Part shown: positions 1-8,734 of the stretch, in pieces
Position numbering within the stretch: the first letter of the stretch is position 1
Layout of the letters: every line of letters begins with the position of its first letter
Assembly (NCBI GenBank): GCA_013815685.1
Contig: JACDFR010000043.1
Coordinates: 1 to 33,916, forward strand
Length of the DNA: 33,916 bases
Source of the DNA: Ramlibacter sp.
Lineage (GTDB): Bacteria > Pseudomonadota > Gammaproteobacteria > Burkholderiales > Burkholderiaceae_C
Reading direction: 5' to 3'
Notes under the pieces: model-generated
The model's database searches: none
The model's input: only the letters and a program-made list of their open reading frames with translations
What the model was told of the DNA's origin: nothing
Made by a program: the position numbers and the translations under genes

Positions 1-317
1 GCCCCGGGCGCGGCGATGCGCGTAGGGCCGACGGGACAAGGCGCCTCGCCGGCGGCGCGTTGTACTTGTCCAAACCCCTGCGAGCCTGCCCGGGGCGCGT
101 CCAGAGAAACGCAGAGCGGGCAATCCAGCGCATGGCCGGCAACCGGCGCGCCTGCCTCGCCGTCGCCCGCCAGCAGCTTCATGCCGCCGGCGCCCGAGCA
201 GATCACTTCCATGGCCCGCGGCTGGACCAGCGGGGAGGCCATCGCCACGCCGATCGCAAGCGCGAACCATGCCAGCACGAGGCGAGCGAGGAAGGTGGCG
301 CGGCGCAGGGCTTGCAT
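1..317 (-). CDS. DUF2946-type secreted/membrane protein, partial (3' end outside window)
   Basis: An open frame runs from an ATG at 317 to the window edge without a stop (105 codons seen). The first ~27 residues form a basic start and a hydrophobic segment (RLVLAWFALAIGVAMA), a signal peptide or anchor. The signature is a His followed by a close Cys pair, GHALDCPLC at about residues 62-70, which matches my memory of DUF2946, a family of small proteins often found near copper or TonB-receptor genes. The metal link is family context only and is not shown here. It begins 20 bp after the crotonase stop on the same strand. A GATAAT hexamer lies 10 bp before the ATG, so it may have its own promoter and a very short leader. 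Confidence 0.6.
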   Translation of the reverse strand, partial: MQALRRATFLARLVLAWFALAIGVAMASPLVQPRAMEVICSGAGGMKLLAGDGEAGAPVAGHALDCPLCVSLDAPRAGSQGFGQVQRAAGEAPCPVGPTRIAAPG

Positions 318-337
318 GGGCCGCGATTATCCCCCGA

Positions 338-1132
338 TCAGAACTTCGGAGCGCGCCGCTCGCGCAACGAAGCCAGGCCCTCCATCACGTCGGGGCCGGC
401 AAAGCCCATGAATTCCAGGGCCAGCGATGTATCGAATGCCGGCCCCGCCTGGCGCAGCCAGTTGTTGAGCGAATATTTGGTCCAGCGGATCGCGCTTTGC
501 GAGCCGCGCGCCAGCTTGTCGGCGACTTCGTAGGCCTTGGGCAGCAGCTGGTCCTCGTCGACCGCCAGCGACACCAGGCCGATGCGCTCGGCCTCCTCGC
601 CGCTTACCGCTTCGCACAGCATGAGGTAGTACTTGGCCTTGGCCATGCCGCAGAGCAACGGCCAGACAATGGCCGCGTGATCGCCCGCCGCCACGCCCAG
701 CCGGGTGTGGCCATCGACGATCTTCGCGCCCTTGGCCGCGATGGAGATGTCGGCCAGCAGCCCGGCGACCAGGCCGGCCCCCACGGCGGGGCCATGCAAC
801 GCGCTGACGATGGGCTTGTCGCAATTGATGACGTTGTAGACCAGGTCGCGCGCCTCTTTCCAGACCCGGGTGCGCACCTCGAAATCATTGGCCATGTCTT
901 CCACCAGCCCCAGGTCGCCGCCGCCCGAGAAGCCCAGGCCCTCGCCGCGCAGCACGGCGCAGCGCACGCTGTCGTCTTCGCCCACGTCGCGCCAGATGCG
1001 GGCGAGTTCGGCGTGCCCGTCATGCCCGGCGGTGGGCAGCTTGCCATTGCGCGCGCGCATCTGGATGTCCAGCACGGTGTTGTCGGGGCCGCGGCGGGCG
1101 ATGGCGAGCGTCTGGTAGTTGGAATAGTCCAT
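338..1132 (-). CDS. Enoyl-CoA hydratase/isomerase family (crotonase fold) protein
   Basis: This 264-residue protein has crotonase length. The CoA-binding/oxyanion loop is FSGGGDLG (residues 68-75) and the second oxyanion-hole stretch is GPAVGAG (114-120). The C-terminal part around [12 protein letters not shown] is typical of the fold. By motif alignment, the two catalytic glutamates of classical enoyl-CoA hydratase fall on V122 and H142 (context [13 protein letters not shown]), so a standard hydratase reaction is doubtful. Isomerase, thioesterase-like or decarboxylase chemistry is possible, and the acid-base residue may be D140 or D151. It is divergent from the VOC gene with only 23 bp between the starts. 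Family assignment is secure; substrate is unknown. Confidence 0.9.
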   Translation of the reverse strand: MDYSNYQTLAIARRGPDNTVLDIQMRARNGKLPTAGHDGHAELARIWRDVGEDDSVRCAVLRGEGLGFSGGGDLGLVEDMANDFEVRTRVWKEARDLVYNVINCDKPIVSALHGPAVGAGLVAGLLADISIAAKGAKIVDGHTRLGVAAGDHAAIVWPLLCGMAKAKYYLMLCEAVSGEEAERIGLVSLAVDEDQLLPKAYEVADKLARGSQSAIRWTKYSLNNWLRQAGPAFDTSLALEFMGFAGPDVMEGLASLRERRAPKF

Positions 1133-1155
1133 GGTGCTGATGTACGCTTGAAGGG

Positions 1156-1569
1156 ATGAGAAGCTTATTCCACCTGGCGTTCAACGTCACCGACCTCGAC
1201 GCGGCGCGTCGCTTCTATGGGGGCGTGCTCGGTTGCGCCGAGGGGCGAAGCGCGCCGACCTGGGTCGACTTCGACTTCTTCGGGCATCAGATATCGCTGC
1301 ACCTGGGCGAGCCTTTCAAGACCGGGCGCACCGGCCGGGTGGGTGACGTACTGGTACCCATGCCCCACTTCGGCGTGGTGCTGGAATTGCCCGACTGGCA
1401 GGCCATGGCCCAGCGGCTGCGCGCGGCCGGCACACAGTTCGTGCTCGAGCCGCAACAGCGCTTTCCGGGCGAGCCCGGCGAGCAATGGACGATGTTCTTC
1501 TGCGACCCCTTCGGCAATCCGGTCGAGGTAAAAGGCCTGCGGTCGCTGGCCGGCCTGTACGACATTTAA
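1156..1569 (+). CDS. VOC superfamily (glyoxalase/bleomycin-resistance fold) protein
   Basis: A 137-residue protein with two beta-alpha-beta-beta-beta repeats. Residues in VOC metal-ligand positions are H6 (LFHLAF), H49 (HQISLHL), H71 (PHFGVVLEL) and E124 ([11 protein letters not shown]), which suggests a metal-binding enzyme such as a dioxygenase- or glyoxalase-like protein and not a pure binding protein. The DPFGNPVE motif near the C-terminus is characteristic. It starts 23 bp from the divergent crotonase gene and ends about 100 bp before otsB. The gap to otsB (1570-1665) contains an imperfect inverted motif, GTAAG-N6-CCTAC, near 1593-1608, of unknown role. Substrate cannot be deduced. Confidence 0.88.
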   Translation: MRSLFHLAFNVTDLDAARRFYGGVLGCAEGRSAPTWVDFDFFGHQISLHLGEPFKTGRTGRVGDVLVPMPHFGVVLELPDWQAMAQRLRAAGTQFVLEPQQRFPGEPGEQWTMFFCDPFGNPVEVKGLRSLAGLYDI

Positions 1570-1665
1570 GGTCACCGATTCCCGTCCGGCCGTAAGCCTT
1601 TTCCTACACACTCAAGGGTCCCGGCCGTCTGGTGCGGCTGCAGTGCCTCTGCTAGGGTCAGCACG

Positions 1666-2409
1666 ATGAATTTTGCGGACATTCTTTGCCCTTCCTGCGC
1701 CTTGTTTCTTGATTTCGACGGTACCTTGGTGGACATCGCACCCCAGCCGGAAGCGGTGATCGTTCCCTCCGGGCTGGTGGGCACCTTGACGGCCCTGAAC
1801 CACTACCTGGGCGGGGCGCTCGCCCTGGTTTCCGGCCGGCCCATCGATCAGATCGATGCCTTCCTGCGTCCCTTGCAACTGCCCGCCGCAGGCGTGCATG
1901 GGGCCGAGCGGCGCGGGGCCGACGGATCGATGAAGCTGCTGTCCACGCATCCGCTGCAATACGTCGAAGAGGCCGCCCAGGCGCTGGCTTCCCGCCATCC
2001 GCAGCTGCGCCTGGAAACCAAGCGGGGATCGCTGGCCCTGCACTACCGCCAGGCGCCCGAGCTCGAGCAGGAATGCCTGCAGGCGATGCAGGCCGCGGTC
2101 GAAAAGTCGCCGGGCCTAACCTTGCTGCACGGCAAGATGGTGGTGGAGGCCAAGCCCGGCGGTGCGAGCAAGGGCGGTGCCATCGAAGCCTTCATGCAGG
2201 AGGCGCCCTTTGCGGGACGCTCCCCGGTATTCGTGGGGGACGACTTCACCGACGAAGTCGGTTTCGCCACCGTGCAGCGGCTCAAGGGCCTGGGCGTGAA
2301 GGTCGGCGACGGTGCGAGCGTTGCCTGGCAGCGCCTGGAATCGCCCGCCGTCTTCCGTTATCAACTTCAAGCCGCGGTGGCCGCGAAGGCCGGAAAGGTC
2401 AGTGCATGA
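1666..2409 (+). CDS. otsB: Trehalose-6-phosphate phosphatase
   Basis: This 247-residue HAD-superfamily enzyme hydrolyses trehalose 6-phosphate to trehalose, the second step of the OtsAB pathway. All HAD motifs are visible: the DFDGT nucleophile motif at 16-20 with the aspartyl nucleophile at D16, SGR at 56-58, the lysine region around K163 (EAKPGGASKG), and GDDFTDE at 191-197 for Mg2+ binding. The cap domain lies between motifs II and III, as in OtsB. The stop codon overlaps the ATG of the GH15 gene (ATGA), so the two are probably translationally coupled. With otsA downstream this forms a trehalose block, commonly linked to osmotic or desiccation stress. Confidence 0.95.
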   Translation: MNFADILCPSCALFLDFDGTLVDIAPQPEAVIVPSGLVGTLTALNHYLGGALALVSGRPIDQIDAFLRPLQLPAAGVHGAERRGADGSMKLLSTHPLQYVEEAAQALASRHPQLRLETKRGSLALHYRQAPELEQECLQAMQAAVEKSPGLTLLHGKMVVEAKPGGASKGGAIEAFMQEAPFAGRSPVFVGDDFTDEVGFATVQRLKGLGVKVGDGASVAWQRLESPAVFRYQLQAAVAAKAGKVSA

Positions 2410-4208
2410 ATCCGCCGGTGCAAGCTCCGGAACCGTCGTTGAAACTCGGGGTGATCGGCAACTGCGCCTACACCGCGCTGATCGATGAGCGCGCGCGCAT
2501 CGTCTGGTGCTGCCTGCCGCGCTTCGATGGAGACCCGGTGTTCAACACCTTGCTCGACCCCAGCGCCAACGGCAGCCTGTGGGCCTTCGAGCTGGAAAAT
2601 TTCGCGCGCAGCGAGCAGAGCTACGAGCCGAACACGGCGATCCTGAGAACGCGGCTGTTCGACGCGCAAGGCCAGGGCATCGAAATCACCGATTTTGCGC
2701 CGCGCTTTTTCAGCCGCGGCCGCACCTTCCGGCCGCTGACGCTGATACGCCGCATCAAGGTCCTTTCGGGCTCGCCGCGGATGCGCGTCCTGATGCGGCC
2801 CCGTTTCGACTGGGGCCGCCAGCAACCCGCCGTAACGCAGGGCAGCACGCACCTGCGCTACGTGGGGCCCGGCCAGACGCTGCGGCTCAACAGCGATGCG
2901 CCCCTGAGCTACCTGCTGGCGGAGACCTTCTTCGTCGTCGACCGGCCGATGGATTTCATCCTGGGGCCCGACGAAACCCTGACTTCCGGCATCGCCGACA
3001 CCGCCCGCAGCTTCGAGCAGGAGACCGCGAGTTACTGGCGCTCCTGGACGCGGGCCCTGTCGCTGCCGCTGGAGTGGCAGGACGCGGTGATCCGGGCGGC
3101 GATCACGCTGAAGATGTCCCTGTTCGAGGACACGGGCGCCATCGTGGCGGCCATGACCACCAGCATCCCCGAGGCGGCGAACAGCGGCCGCAACTGGGAT
3201 TACCGCTACTGCTGGCTGCGCGACGCCTTCTTCGTGGTCCGCGCGCTCAACAGCCTGTCCGAAGTGGCCACCATGGAGGAATACCTGCGCTGGCTCAACA
3301 ACGTGGTGGTGCGCTCGGGTGGCGGCCATATCCAGCCGCTCTACGGCATCGGCCAGGAGGAACAGCTGCCCGAGTCGATCCTCGGCCACCTGCCCGGCTA
3401 CCGCGGCCAGGGGCCGGTGCGTGTGGGCAACCAGGCCCAGGAACATTTCCAGCACGACGTGTACGGCAACATCATCCTGGGCGCATCGCAGTCTTTCCAC
3501 GACCACCGCCTGTTCCGCAAGGCCGGCAAGGCCGAGTTCGGCTACCTCGAGGCGGTCGGCGAACAGGCCTTCCGCGTCTATGACCAGCCCGATGCCGGAA
3601 TGTGGGAGCTGCGCACCCGCGCGCGCATCCACACCTCCTCCGCGCTCATGAGCTGGGCTGCCTGCGACCGCCTGGCCAAGGTGGCCGCGGGCCTGAAGCT
3701 GCCGGATCGCATCCGTTACTGGCGCGAGCGCGCCGACGTTATCCGCGAGCGCATCTTGCGTGAATCATGGAGCGAGGAGCGCCAGGCCTTCGCCGAAAGC
3801 TTCGGCGGGCGCGACCTCGACGCCAGCGTGCTGCTGATGGCCGAAGTGAACTTCATCGATCCCAACGATGCGCGGTTCGTCGCCACCGTCGACGCCTTGG
3901 AGAAATCGCTGTGCGATGGCCCCTATATGCGGCGCTACGAAGCACCGGACGATTTCGGCAAGCCCGAAACCGCGTTCAACATCTGCACCTTCTGGCGCAT
4001 CGACGCACTGGCGCGCATCGGCCGCAAGGCCGAGGCGCGCGAGATCTTCGAGGTGATGCTCAAGTGCCGCAATCCGCTGGGCCTGCTGTCGGAAGACACG
4101 CATGCCGCCACCGGCGAAATGTGGGGCAACTTCCCGCAGACGTATTCCATGGTCGGCCTGATCAACGCCGCGGTGCGCCTCTCGGCGCCCTGGGACTCGG
4201 TGATATGA
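2406..4208 (+). CDS. Glycoside hydrolase family 15 (glucoamylase/trehalase-like)
   Basis: A 600-residue cytosolic protein with no signal peptide. The N-terminal half is the beta-rich domain of bacterial GH15 proteins (start LKLGVIGNCAYTALID). The second half is an (alpha/alpha)6 barrel with the GH15 hallmarks NWDYRYCWLRDAFF (about 265-278) and, near the C-terminus, a catalytic-region motif reading LLSEDTHAATGEMWGNFPQT. The ATG at 2406 was chosen because it overlaps the otsB stop and starts where family homology starts; the frame is open farther upstream but that part is a shadow of otsB. Family 15 includes glucoamylases, glucodextranases and trehalases. Sitting between otsB and otsA, it may cleave trehalose or a related alpha-glucan; specificity is inference. 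Confidence 0.9.
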   Translation: MNPPVQAPEPSLKLGVIGNCAYTALIDERARIVWCCLPRFDGDPVFNTLLDPSANGSLWAFELENFARSEQSYEPNTAILRTRLFDAQGQGIEITDFAPRFFSRGRTFRPLTLIRRIKVLSGSPRMRVLMRPRFDWGRQQPAVTQGSTHLRYVGPGQTLRLNSDAPLSYLLAETFFVVDRPMDFILGPDETLTSGIADTARSFEQETASYWRSWTRALSLPLEWQDAVIRAAITLKMSLFEDTGAIVAAMTTSIPEAANSGRNWDYRYCWLRDAFFVVRALNSLSEVATMEEYLRWLNNVVVRSGGGHIQPLYGIGQEEQLPESILGHLPGYRGQGPVRVGNQAQEHFQHDVYGNIILGASQSFHDHRLFRKAGKAEFGYLEAVGEQAFRVYDQPDAGMWELRTRARIHTSSALMSWAACDRLAKVAAGLKLPDRIRYWRERADVIRERILRESWSEERQAFAESFGGRDLDASVLLMAEVNFIDPNDARFVATVDALEKSLCDGPYMRRYEAPDDFGKPETAFNICTFWRIDALARIGRKAEAREIFEVMLKCRNPLGLLSEDTHAATGEMWGNFPQTYSMVGLINAAVRLSAPWDSVI

Positions 4209-4238
4209 GGTTCCCGCGCTTTCGGCCATGCCGCCGCG

Positions 4239-4273
4239 CCGCCCCCCGGGGGCGCCTTCGCGCCTTGGGGCGG
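4239..4273. repeat. GC-rich intergenic hairpin between GH15 gene and otsA
   Basis: Within the 102-bp gap (4209-4310), arms CCGCCCC (4239-4245) and GGGGCGG (4267-4273) enclose 21 bases that are themselves GC-rich. The whole gap resembles intergenic repeat elements that I recall as common in Comamonadaceae, but whether it recurs in this genome cannot be tested here. There is no U-tract, so it is not a canonical terminator. It could stabilise or attenuate the otsB-GH15 transcript before otsA. Confidence 0.4.
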
Positions 4274-4310
4274 ACGGGCGGCGCCCAGGTTCGCGTCGGC
4301 GGAGCGTAGC

Positions 4311-5729
4311 GTGGCGCGCCTGGTCGTCGTCTCCAATCGCCTGGCCGACCCACGCAAGACCGCTGCGGGGGGCCTGGCGGTGGCGCTGGCGGACGTGCTG
4401 AACAACACCGGCGGCCTCTGGTTCGGCTGGAGCGGCAAGCTCATCGAAACCGCGGATGGCGGCGTGCCCGGCGAGGGCAAGATGCACACGCACCAGGCCG
4501 GCCCCGTCAAGCTGGTCACGCTGGACCTGAGCCGCGAGGACCACGACTCTTTCTATGTCGGATATTCCAATGGCGTGCTGTGGCCGGTGTTCCACTACCG
4601 CCTGGACCTGGCGGATTTCGACGCCGGCTACATCACCGGCTACCGGCGCGTGAACCAGCTGTTCGCGCGCAAGCTCCAGCCCCTGCTGCGCGACGACGAC
4701 GTCATCTGGATCCACGACTACCACCTGATTCCCCTTGCCGCGGAGCTGCGCGCGCTGGGCTGCTCGCAGCGCATCGGCTTTTTCCTGCACATCCCCTTGC
4801 CGCCCCCGTTGATCCTGGCCGCCATCCCGGGACATGACTGGCTGATCCGCGCCTTGTTCGCCTACGACCTGGTCGGCTTCCAGAGCGAGGCCGACCACGG
4901 CCACTTCTGCCGCTACGTCGAGTCCGAGGCCCACGCGCACAACCTGGGCGACGGCCGCTGGCGCGCGTTCAATCGCACGGTGCAGGCGGGTGCTTTCCCG
5001 ATCGGCATCGACGTGGAAGAGTTCACCGGGCTGGCCGAGGCGCCTGAGGGGCGCGAGATGTACGAGCGGATGCGCAGGGAGTACTCGCGCCGCAAGCTGC
5101 TGGTCGGCGTGGACCGCCTGGACTATTCGAAGGGACTGCCGCAGCGAATGCGGGCCTTCCGCGAACTGCTGCAGCGCTACCCGGAAAACCACGGCAAGGC
5201 GACGCTGATCCAGATCGCCTCGCCCAGCCGCGAGGACGTCAGCGCGTACACCGACATCCTGCACGAGCTGGAAAGCCTGTGCGGATCCATCAACGGCAAC
5301 TTCGGCGAGCTGGACTGGATGCCGGTGCGCTACATGCACCGCACGGTGGCGCGCACCCGGCTGCCCGGGCTGTACCGTGCCAGCCGCGTGGCGCTGGTCA
5401 CGCCGTTGCGCGACGGCATGAACCTGGTGGCCAAGGAATTCATCGCCGCGCAGGATCCGCAAGACCCCGGTGTGCTGGTGCTGTCGCGCTTCGCCGGCGC
5501 TGCCGAGCAGCTGCGCGAGGCGCTGCTGGTCAATCCCTATGACATCGAAGCCACCGCCAACGCCGTCCACCTGGCGCTGCAGATGCCGGTGGAAGAGCGG
5601 CGCATCCGGCACCAGGGCCTGCTGGACACCATCCGCCAGTACGACGTGCACTGGTGGTGCGATACCTTCCTGGACACCCTGGCCAAGGCCGAGGCGGAAG
5701 AATCCGGCACGCCCTGGCTGCGGCTGTAG
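4311..5729 (+). CDS. otsA: Alpha,alpha-trehalose-phosphate synthase (UDP-forming)
   Basis: A 472-residue GT20 retaining glycosyltransferase that makes trehalose 6-phosphate from UDP-glucose and glucose 6-phosphate. Visible signatures are the N-terminal [27 protein letters not shown], the HDYHLIPLA donor-site region, [25 protein letters not shown] and [12 protein letters not shown]. The length is normal for bacterial OtsA. The start is GTG at 4311, directly before ARLVVVSNR, which is the normal OtsA N-terminus. It probably belongs to one transcription unit with otsB and the GH15 gene, although a hairpin-forming 102-bp gap separates it from them. It converges on the FAH-family gene with 20 bp between stops. 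Confidence 0.96.
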   Translation: MARLVVVSNRLADPRKTAAGGLAVALADVLNNTGGLWFGWSGKLIETADGGVPGEGKMHTHQAGPVKLVTLDLSREDHDSFYVGYSNGVLWPVFHYRLDLADFDAGYITGYRRVNQLFARKLQPLLRDDDVIWIHDYHLIPLAAELRALGCSQRIGFFLHIPLPPPLILAAIPGHDWLIRALFAYDLVGFQSEADHGHFCRYVESEAHAHNLGDGRWRAFNRTVQAGAFPIGIDVEEFTGLAEAPEGREMYERMRREYSRRKLLVGVDRLDYSKGLPQRMRAFRELLQRYPENHGKATLIQIASPSREDVSAYTDILHELESLCGSINGNFGELDWMPVRYMHRTVARTRLPGLYRASRVALVTPLRDGMNLVAKEFIAAQDPQDPGVLVLSRFAGAAEQLREALLVNPYDIEATANAVHLALQMPVEERRIRHQGLLDTIRQYDVHWWCDTFLDTLAKAEAEESGTPWLRL

Positions 5730-5749
5730 CTGGCGCCGGCCGCTGCGCA

Positions 5750-6763
5750 TCAGCGCGCCAGCGGCGCGATCTTCTGGTCGATGGCGCCGAAGATGCTCTG
5801 CCCGTCCTTGCCCTTCATCTCGATGCGGATGGTGTCGCCGAACTTCATGAACTCGGTCACGGGCTTGCCGTCCAGGATGGTTTCGATGGCGCGCTTTTCT
5901 GCGATGCAGCTGTAGCCCTTGGGCCATTCGGTCTTGCCGTCGGCGCGGGCCACGCCCTTGTTGCTCACCGTGCCCGAGCCGACGATGCTGCCGGCCCGCA
6001 CATTGCGGGTCTTGCAGATGTGGGCAATGAGCTGCCCGAAGTGGAAGGTCATTTCCGGCCCGGCCTCGCACATGCCGACCTTGCGGCCGTTCCACACGCT
6101 TTGCAGGGTCAGGTGCAGCCGCCCCTGCTGCCAGGCGTCTCCCAGCTCGTCCAGCGTCACGGCCACGGGGCTGAAGGCCGTTGCCGGCTTGCTCTGGAAA
6201 AAGCCGAAGCCCTTGGCGAGTTCGGCGGGGATCAGGTTGCGCAGCGACACATCGTTGGCGATCATCACCAGCCGGATGCCTTCCAGCGCCTGCTCCGGGG
6301 TGGCGGCCATCGGCACGTCGCCGGTGACGACGGCGACCTCGGCTTCGAAGTCGATCCCCCACTCCTGCCTGGGGACAAAGACATCGTCGCAGGGACCGAG
6401 AAAGTCGTCGCTGCCGCCCTGGTACATCAGGGGGTCGGTGTAGAAAGTTTCGGGCACTTCGCTGCTGCGCGCGGCGCGCACCAGCTCCACGTGGTTGATG
6501 AAGGCCGAACCGTCGGCCCATTGGTAGGCGCGCGGCAGCGGGGCCATGCATCGGGCGGGATCGAACGGGAAGGCGTGGCGCGCCTTCCCGCCGTTCAGCG
6601 CTTCATACAGGTCCTGCAGCTGCGGCGACAGGAAACCCCAGTCGTCCAGGACCTGCTGCATCCTGTCGGCAATGCCGGTCGCATAATGCGCGGTGCTCAG
6701 GTCCCGCGAGACCACGACCAGCTGGCCATCGCGCGAACCGTCTTTATAAGTGGCGAGCTTCAT
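5750..6763 (-). CDS. Fumarylacetoacetate hydrolase (FAH) family protein
   Basis: A 337-residue protein with an N-terminal SH3-like domain and a C-terminal FAH catalytic domain. Putative metal and catalytic residues fall in D110 (YTDPLMY), E140/E142 (IDFEAEVAVV), D171 (ANDVSLRN) and K192 (SKPATAFSP). A glycine-rich stretch, GSGTVSNKG, follows. The family cleaves C-C bonds of beta-diketo acids in tyrosine and aromatic catabolism, or hydrates/decarboxylates related acids. Fumarylacetoacetase is a reasonable guess, but no homogentisate genes are next to it. An RBS (GGAG) lies 8 bp before the ATG. The divergent IclR gene is a likely local regulator. Confidence 0.88.
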   Translation of the reverse strand: MKLATYKDGSRDGQLVVVSRDLSTAHYATGIADRMQQVLDDWGFLSPQLQDLYEALNGGKARHAFPFDPARCMAPLPRAYQWADGSAFINHVELVRAARSSEVPETFYTDPLMYQGGSDDFLGPCDDVFVPRQEWGIDFEAEVAVVTGDVPMAATPEQALEGIRLVMIANDVSLRNLIPAELAKGFGFFQSKPATAFSPVAVTLDELGDAWQQGRLHLTLQSVWNGRKVGMCEAGPEMTFHFGQLIAHICKTRNVRAGSIVGSGTVSNKGVARADGKTEWPKGYSCIAEKRAIETILDGKPVTEFMKFGDTIRIEMKGKDGQSIFGAIDQKIAPLAR

Positions 6764-6805
6764 CGGGTTGCTCCGGCAAGTTGGGTGCGTTAGAGTCGGA
6801 CGACG

Positions 6806-6839
6806 TTACGCATTGTGAAATGAATTTACCTAAACGTAA
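6806..6839. promoter_or_regulatory. Candidate operator/promoter in the FAH-IclR intergenic region
   Basis: The 97-bp gap between the divergent starts is markedly AT-richer than its surroundings at 6806-6845. It carries inverted pentamers TTACG (6806-6810) and CGTAA (6835-6839). IclR proteins commonly bind such sites between their own gene and a divergent target. The assignment rests on position, base composition and a short repeat only. Confidence 0.35.
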
Positions 6840-6860
6840 TTCTACCGGAAGCCTTCCGAA

Positions 6861-7640
6861 ATGACGAAGGAGCGCGCGGGGATCCAGTCCGTGGAGGTCG
6901 GCTTTGGCCTGCTGGATGTCCTTTCCAAGGCGGCGGGGCCGCTGATGCTGCGCGACCTGGCCGCCGCGGCCGGCATGAGCGCGGCCAAGGCGCACCGCTA
7001 CCTGGTGAGCTTCCAGCGTCTGCAACTGGTGGTGCAGGACGCATCCAGCACCCGCTACGACCTGGGCCCGGCTTCGCTCAAGCTGGGGCTGGCCTCCCTG
7101 TCGCGCCTGGACGCGGTCAAGCTCGCGCGCGAGCGCATCGCGCCGCTGATGGAGCAGATCGGCCACACGCTGGCGCTCGCGGTGTGGGGAAACCATGGGC
7201 CCACCATCGTCCATTGGGAAGAGTCGCCGCAGGCGGTGACGGTGAACCTGCGGCTGGGCGACGTCATGCCGCTGCTGTCTTCCGCGACCGGCCGTTGTTT
7301 CGCCGCCTACCTGTCCAAGGAGGCGATCACGCCCATGCTCAAGGACGAAATCGCGCGGGCGCAAAGACAGGGGCGCGAGGACGTGCCCGGCTCGCTGGCG
7401 CAAGCGCGGGCCATGCTCGACGAAGTGCGCCGGCGCGGGTCGGCGCGGGTGGTCGACACGCTGCTGCCCGGCATCATCGGATTTTGCGTGCCGGTGTTCG
7501 ATTCCGACGGACACATTGCGCTGGGCATCGTCGCCCTGGGCCCGACGGGCACTTTCGACCCTGAATGGGGCGGCGCCGTCGACCGGCCCTTGCGCGCAGC
7601 CGCCCACCAGCTGTCCAGCGACCTGGGATACGCGGGGTGA
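6861..7640 (+). CDS. IclR-family transcriptional regulator
   Basis: A 259-residue protein. The N-terminal winged helix-turn-helix spans about residues 10-70 (LRDLAAAAGMSAAKAHRYL is the HTH core). The C-terminal IclR effector-binding domain spans about 80-255, with SSATGRCFAAYL in the conserved pocket region and PVFDSDGHIALGIVALGP near the end. It is divergent from the FAH-family gene, the usual IclR arrangement with a catabolic target, so it probably controls that gene and itself. A GGAAG ribosome-binding site precedes the ATG. Its stop overlaps the GTG start of the DUF3108 gene (GTGA). The effector is unknown. Confidence 0.93.
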   Translation: MTKERAGIQSVEVGFGLLDVLSKAAGPLMLRDLAAAAGMSAAKAHRYLVSFQRLQLVVQDASSTRYDLGPASLKLGLASLSRLDAVKLARERIAPLMEQIGHTLALAVWGNHGPTIVHWEESPQAVTVNLRLGDVMPLLSSATGRCFAAYLSKEAITPMLKDEIARAQRQGREDVPGSLAQARAMLDEVRRRGSARVVDTLLPGIIGFCVPVFDSDGHIALGIVALGPTGTFDPEWGGAVDRPLRAAAHQLSSDLGYAG

Positions 7641-8626
7641 AGGCGGCGGGCGTGCCGTGGCGGCCGCTGCTGCTGACGGCGGCAGCCGTGCTGGCGGCCC
7701 ACCTGCTGCTGCTGCGTGCGACGCGCGGCCCGCTGCAGGTGGCCGACCCGTTCGCCACGCGCGCCTTGCTGACCCGCACCATCGTTGCGCCGCCGCCCGC
7801 CCGGCCTGAACCTCCTGGGGCGGCGCCCGTCGTCGGCGCGCAGCCCAGGCGAGCCGCTGCCGCCAAAGCCCCGCCCCTGCCGAATCCGGCGCCCGCGCCT
7901 GCATTGACTGCGCCCCCAGCACCGCAACAGCCGCCCCAGCCGCCCCAGCCGGCAAATCCGCCGCCATCCGGCACCCCGGCCGCGTCGTTTGCGATACCGG
8001 GCTCCGTGCGGATGCACTACAAGGTGTCCGGCCAGAGCCGCAGCGAGCGCTGGGAAGCCGATGCCGAGCTGCTCTGGCGCCATGACGGCGAGCGCTACGA
8101 GGCCAAGCTCGAGATCAGCGATGCGAAGCGGCATGCACGCTCCCAACGCAGCACCGGGCGGATCACCGGGGATGGCCTGGCGCCGCTGCGCTTTTCCGAC
8201 AAATTGCGTGGCGAGGAAGCCGCTCACTTCGTGCGCGACGAGGGCAAGGTGAGTTTCAGCAGCAACCAGCCCGACGCCCCGCTGCTGCCGGGCGCACAGG
8301 ACCGGCTGAGCGTGCTGGTGCAGCTGGCGGCGTTGATCGCGGGCGATCCCGGCAAGTTCGGGCCCGGCGCGGCCATCGCCATCCAGACCGCGACCACGCG
8401 CGATGCGCAGACCTGGCAGTTCACGGTCGAGGGCAATGAGCCGTTGCAGCTGCCGGGCGGGCCCGCCATCGCGCTCAAGCTCACGCGCGCTGCGCGTATG
8501 GAGTATGACCAGAAGGTGGAACTTTGGCTTGCGCCACACATGGATTACGTTCCTGTGCGTTTGCGTCTGACACAGCCGAACGGAGATTGGCTTGACCACC
8601 AGTGGTCCTCCACCGACAGGAACTGA
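7637..8626 (+). CDS. DUF3108 domain protein with proline-rich periplasmic linker
   Basis: A 329-residue protein starting at a GTG that overlaps the IclR stop. Residues 7-24 form a single membrane segment (PWRPLLLTAAAVLAAHLLLL region). A strongly Pro/Ala-rich linker follows (about 50-115). A beta-rich DUF3108 domain begins near SVRMHYKVSGQSRSERW. The TM plus Pro-rich layout recalls TonB-like envelope-spanning proteins, but no TonB C-terminal motif is seen. The chosen start places the membrane segment at the N-terminus; the longer open frame upstream reads through IclR. DUF3108 proteins are thought to be periplasmic or envelope proteins of unknown function. Confidence 0.82.
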   Translation: MKAAGVPWRPLLLTAAAVLAAHLLLLRATRGPLQVADPFATRALLTRTIVAPPPARPEPPGAAPVVGAQPRRAAAAKAPPLPNPAPAPALTAPPAPQQPPQPPQPANPPPSGTPAASFAIPGSVRMHYKVSGQSRSERWEADAELLWRHDGERYEAKLEISDAKRHARSQRSTGRITGDGLAPLRFSDKLRGEEAAHFVRDEGKVSFSSNQPDAPLLPGAQDRLSVLVQLAALIAGDPGKFGPGAAIAIQTATTRDAQTWQFTVEGNEPLQLPGGPAIALKLTRAARMEYDQKVELWLAPHMDYVPVRLRLTQPNGDWLDHQWSSTDRN

Positions 8627-8734
8627 TGAGGCCCAGGCCCTAGTCTAGAAGCCATGGGAGGTCCTTCCACCGTTTACCCGGTCCTCCTTGAAACCGGCTC
8701 AAACGTTGCCATTTGTATGGCAAAGGAAACCACC

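Noticed and set aside
3765..6551. A 928-codon open frame antisense to the GH15 and otsA genes
   Set aside because: Its composition is Arg/Gln/His/Ala-rich with no domain, as expected for a mirror frame of GC-rich genes. The true genes on the other strand have full motif sets. Its last part overlaps a real FAH-family gene in another frame.
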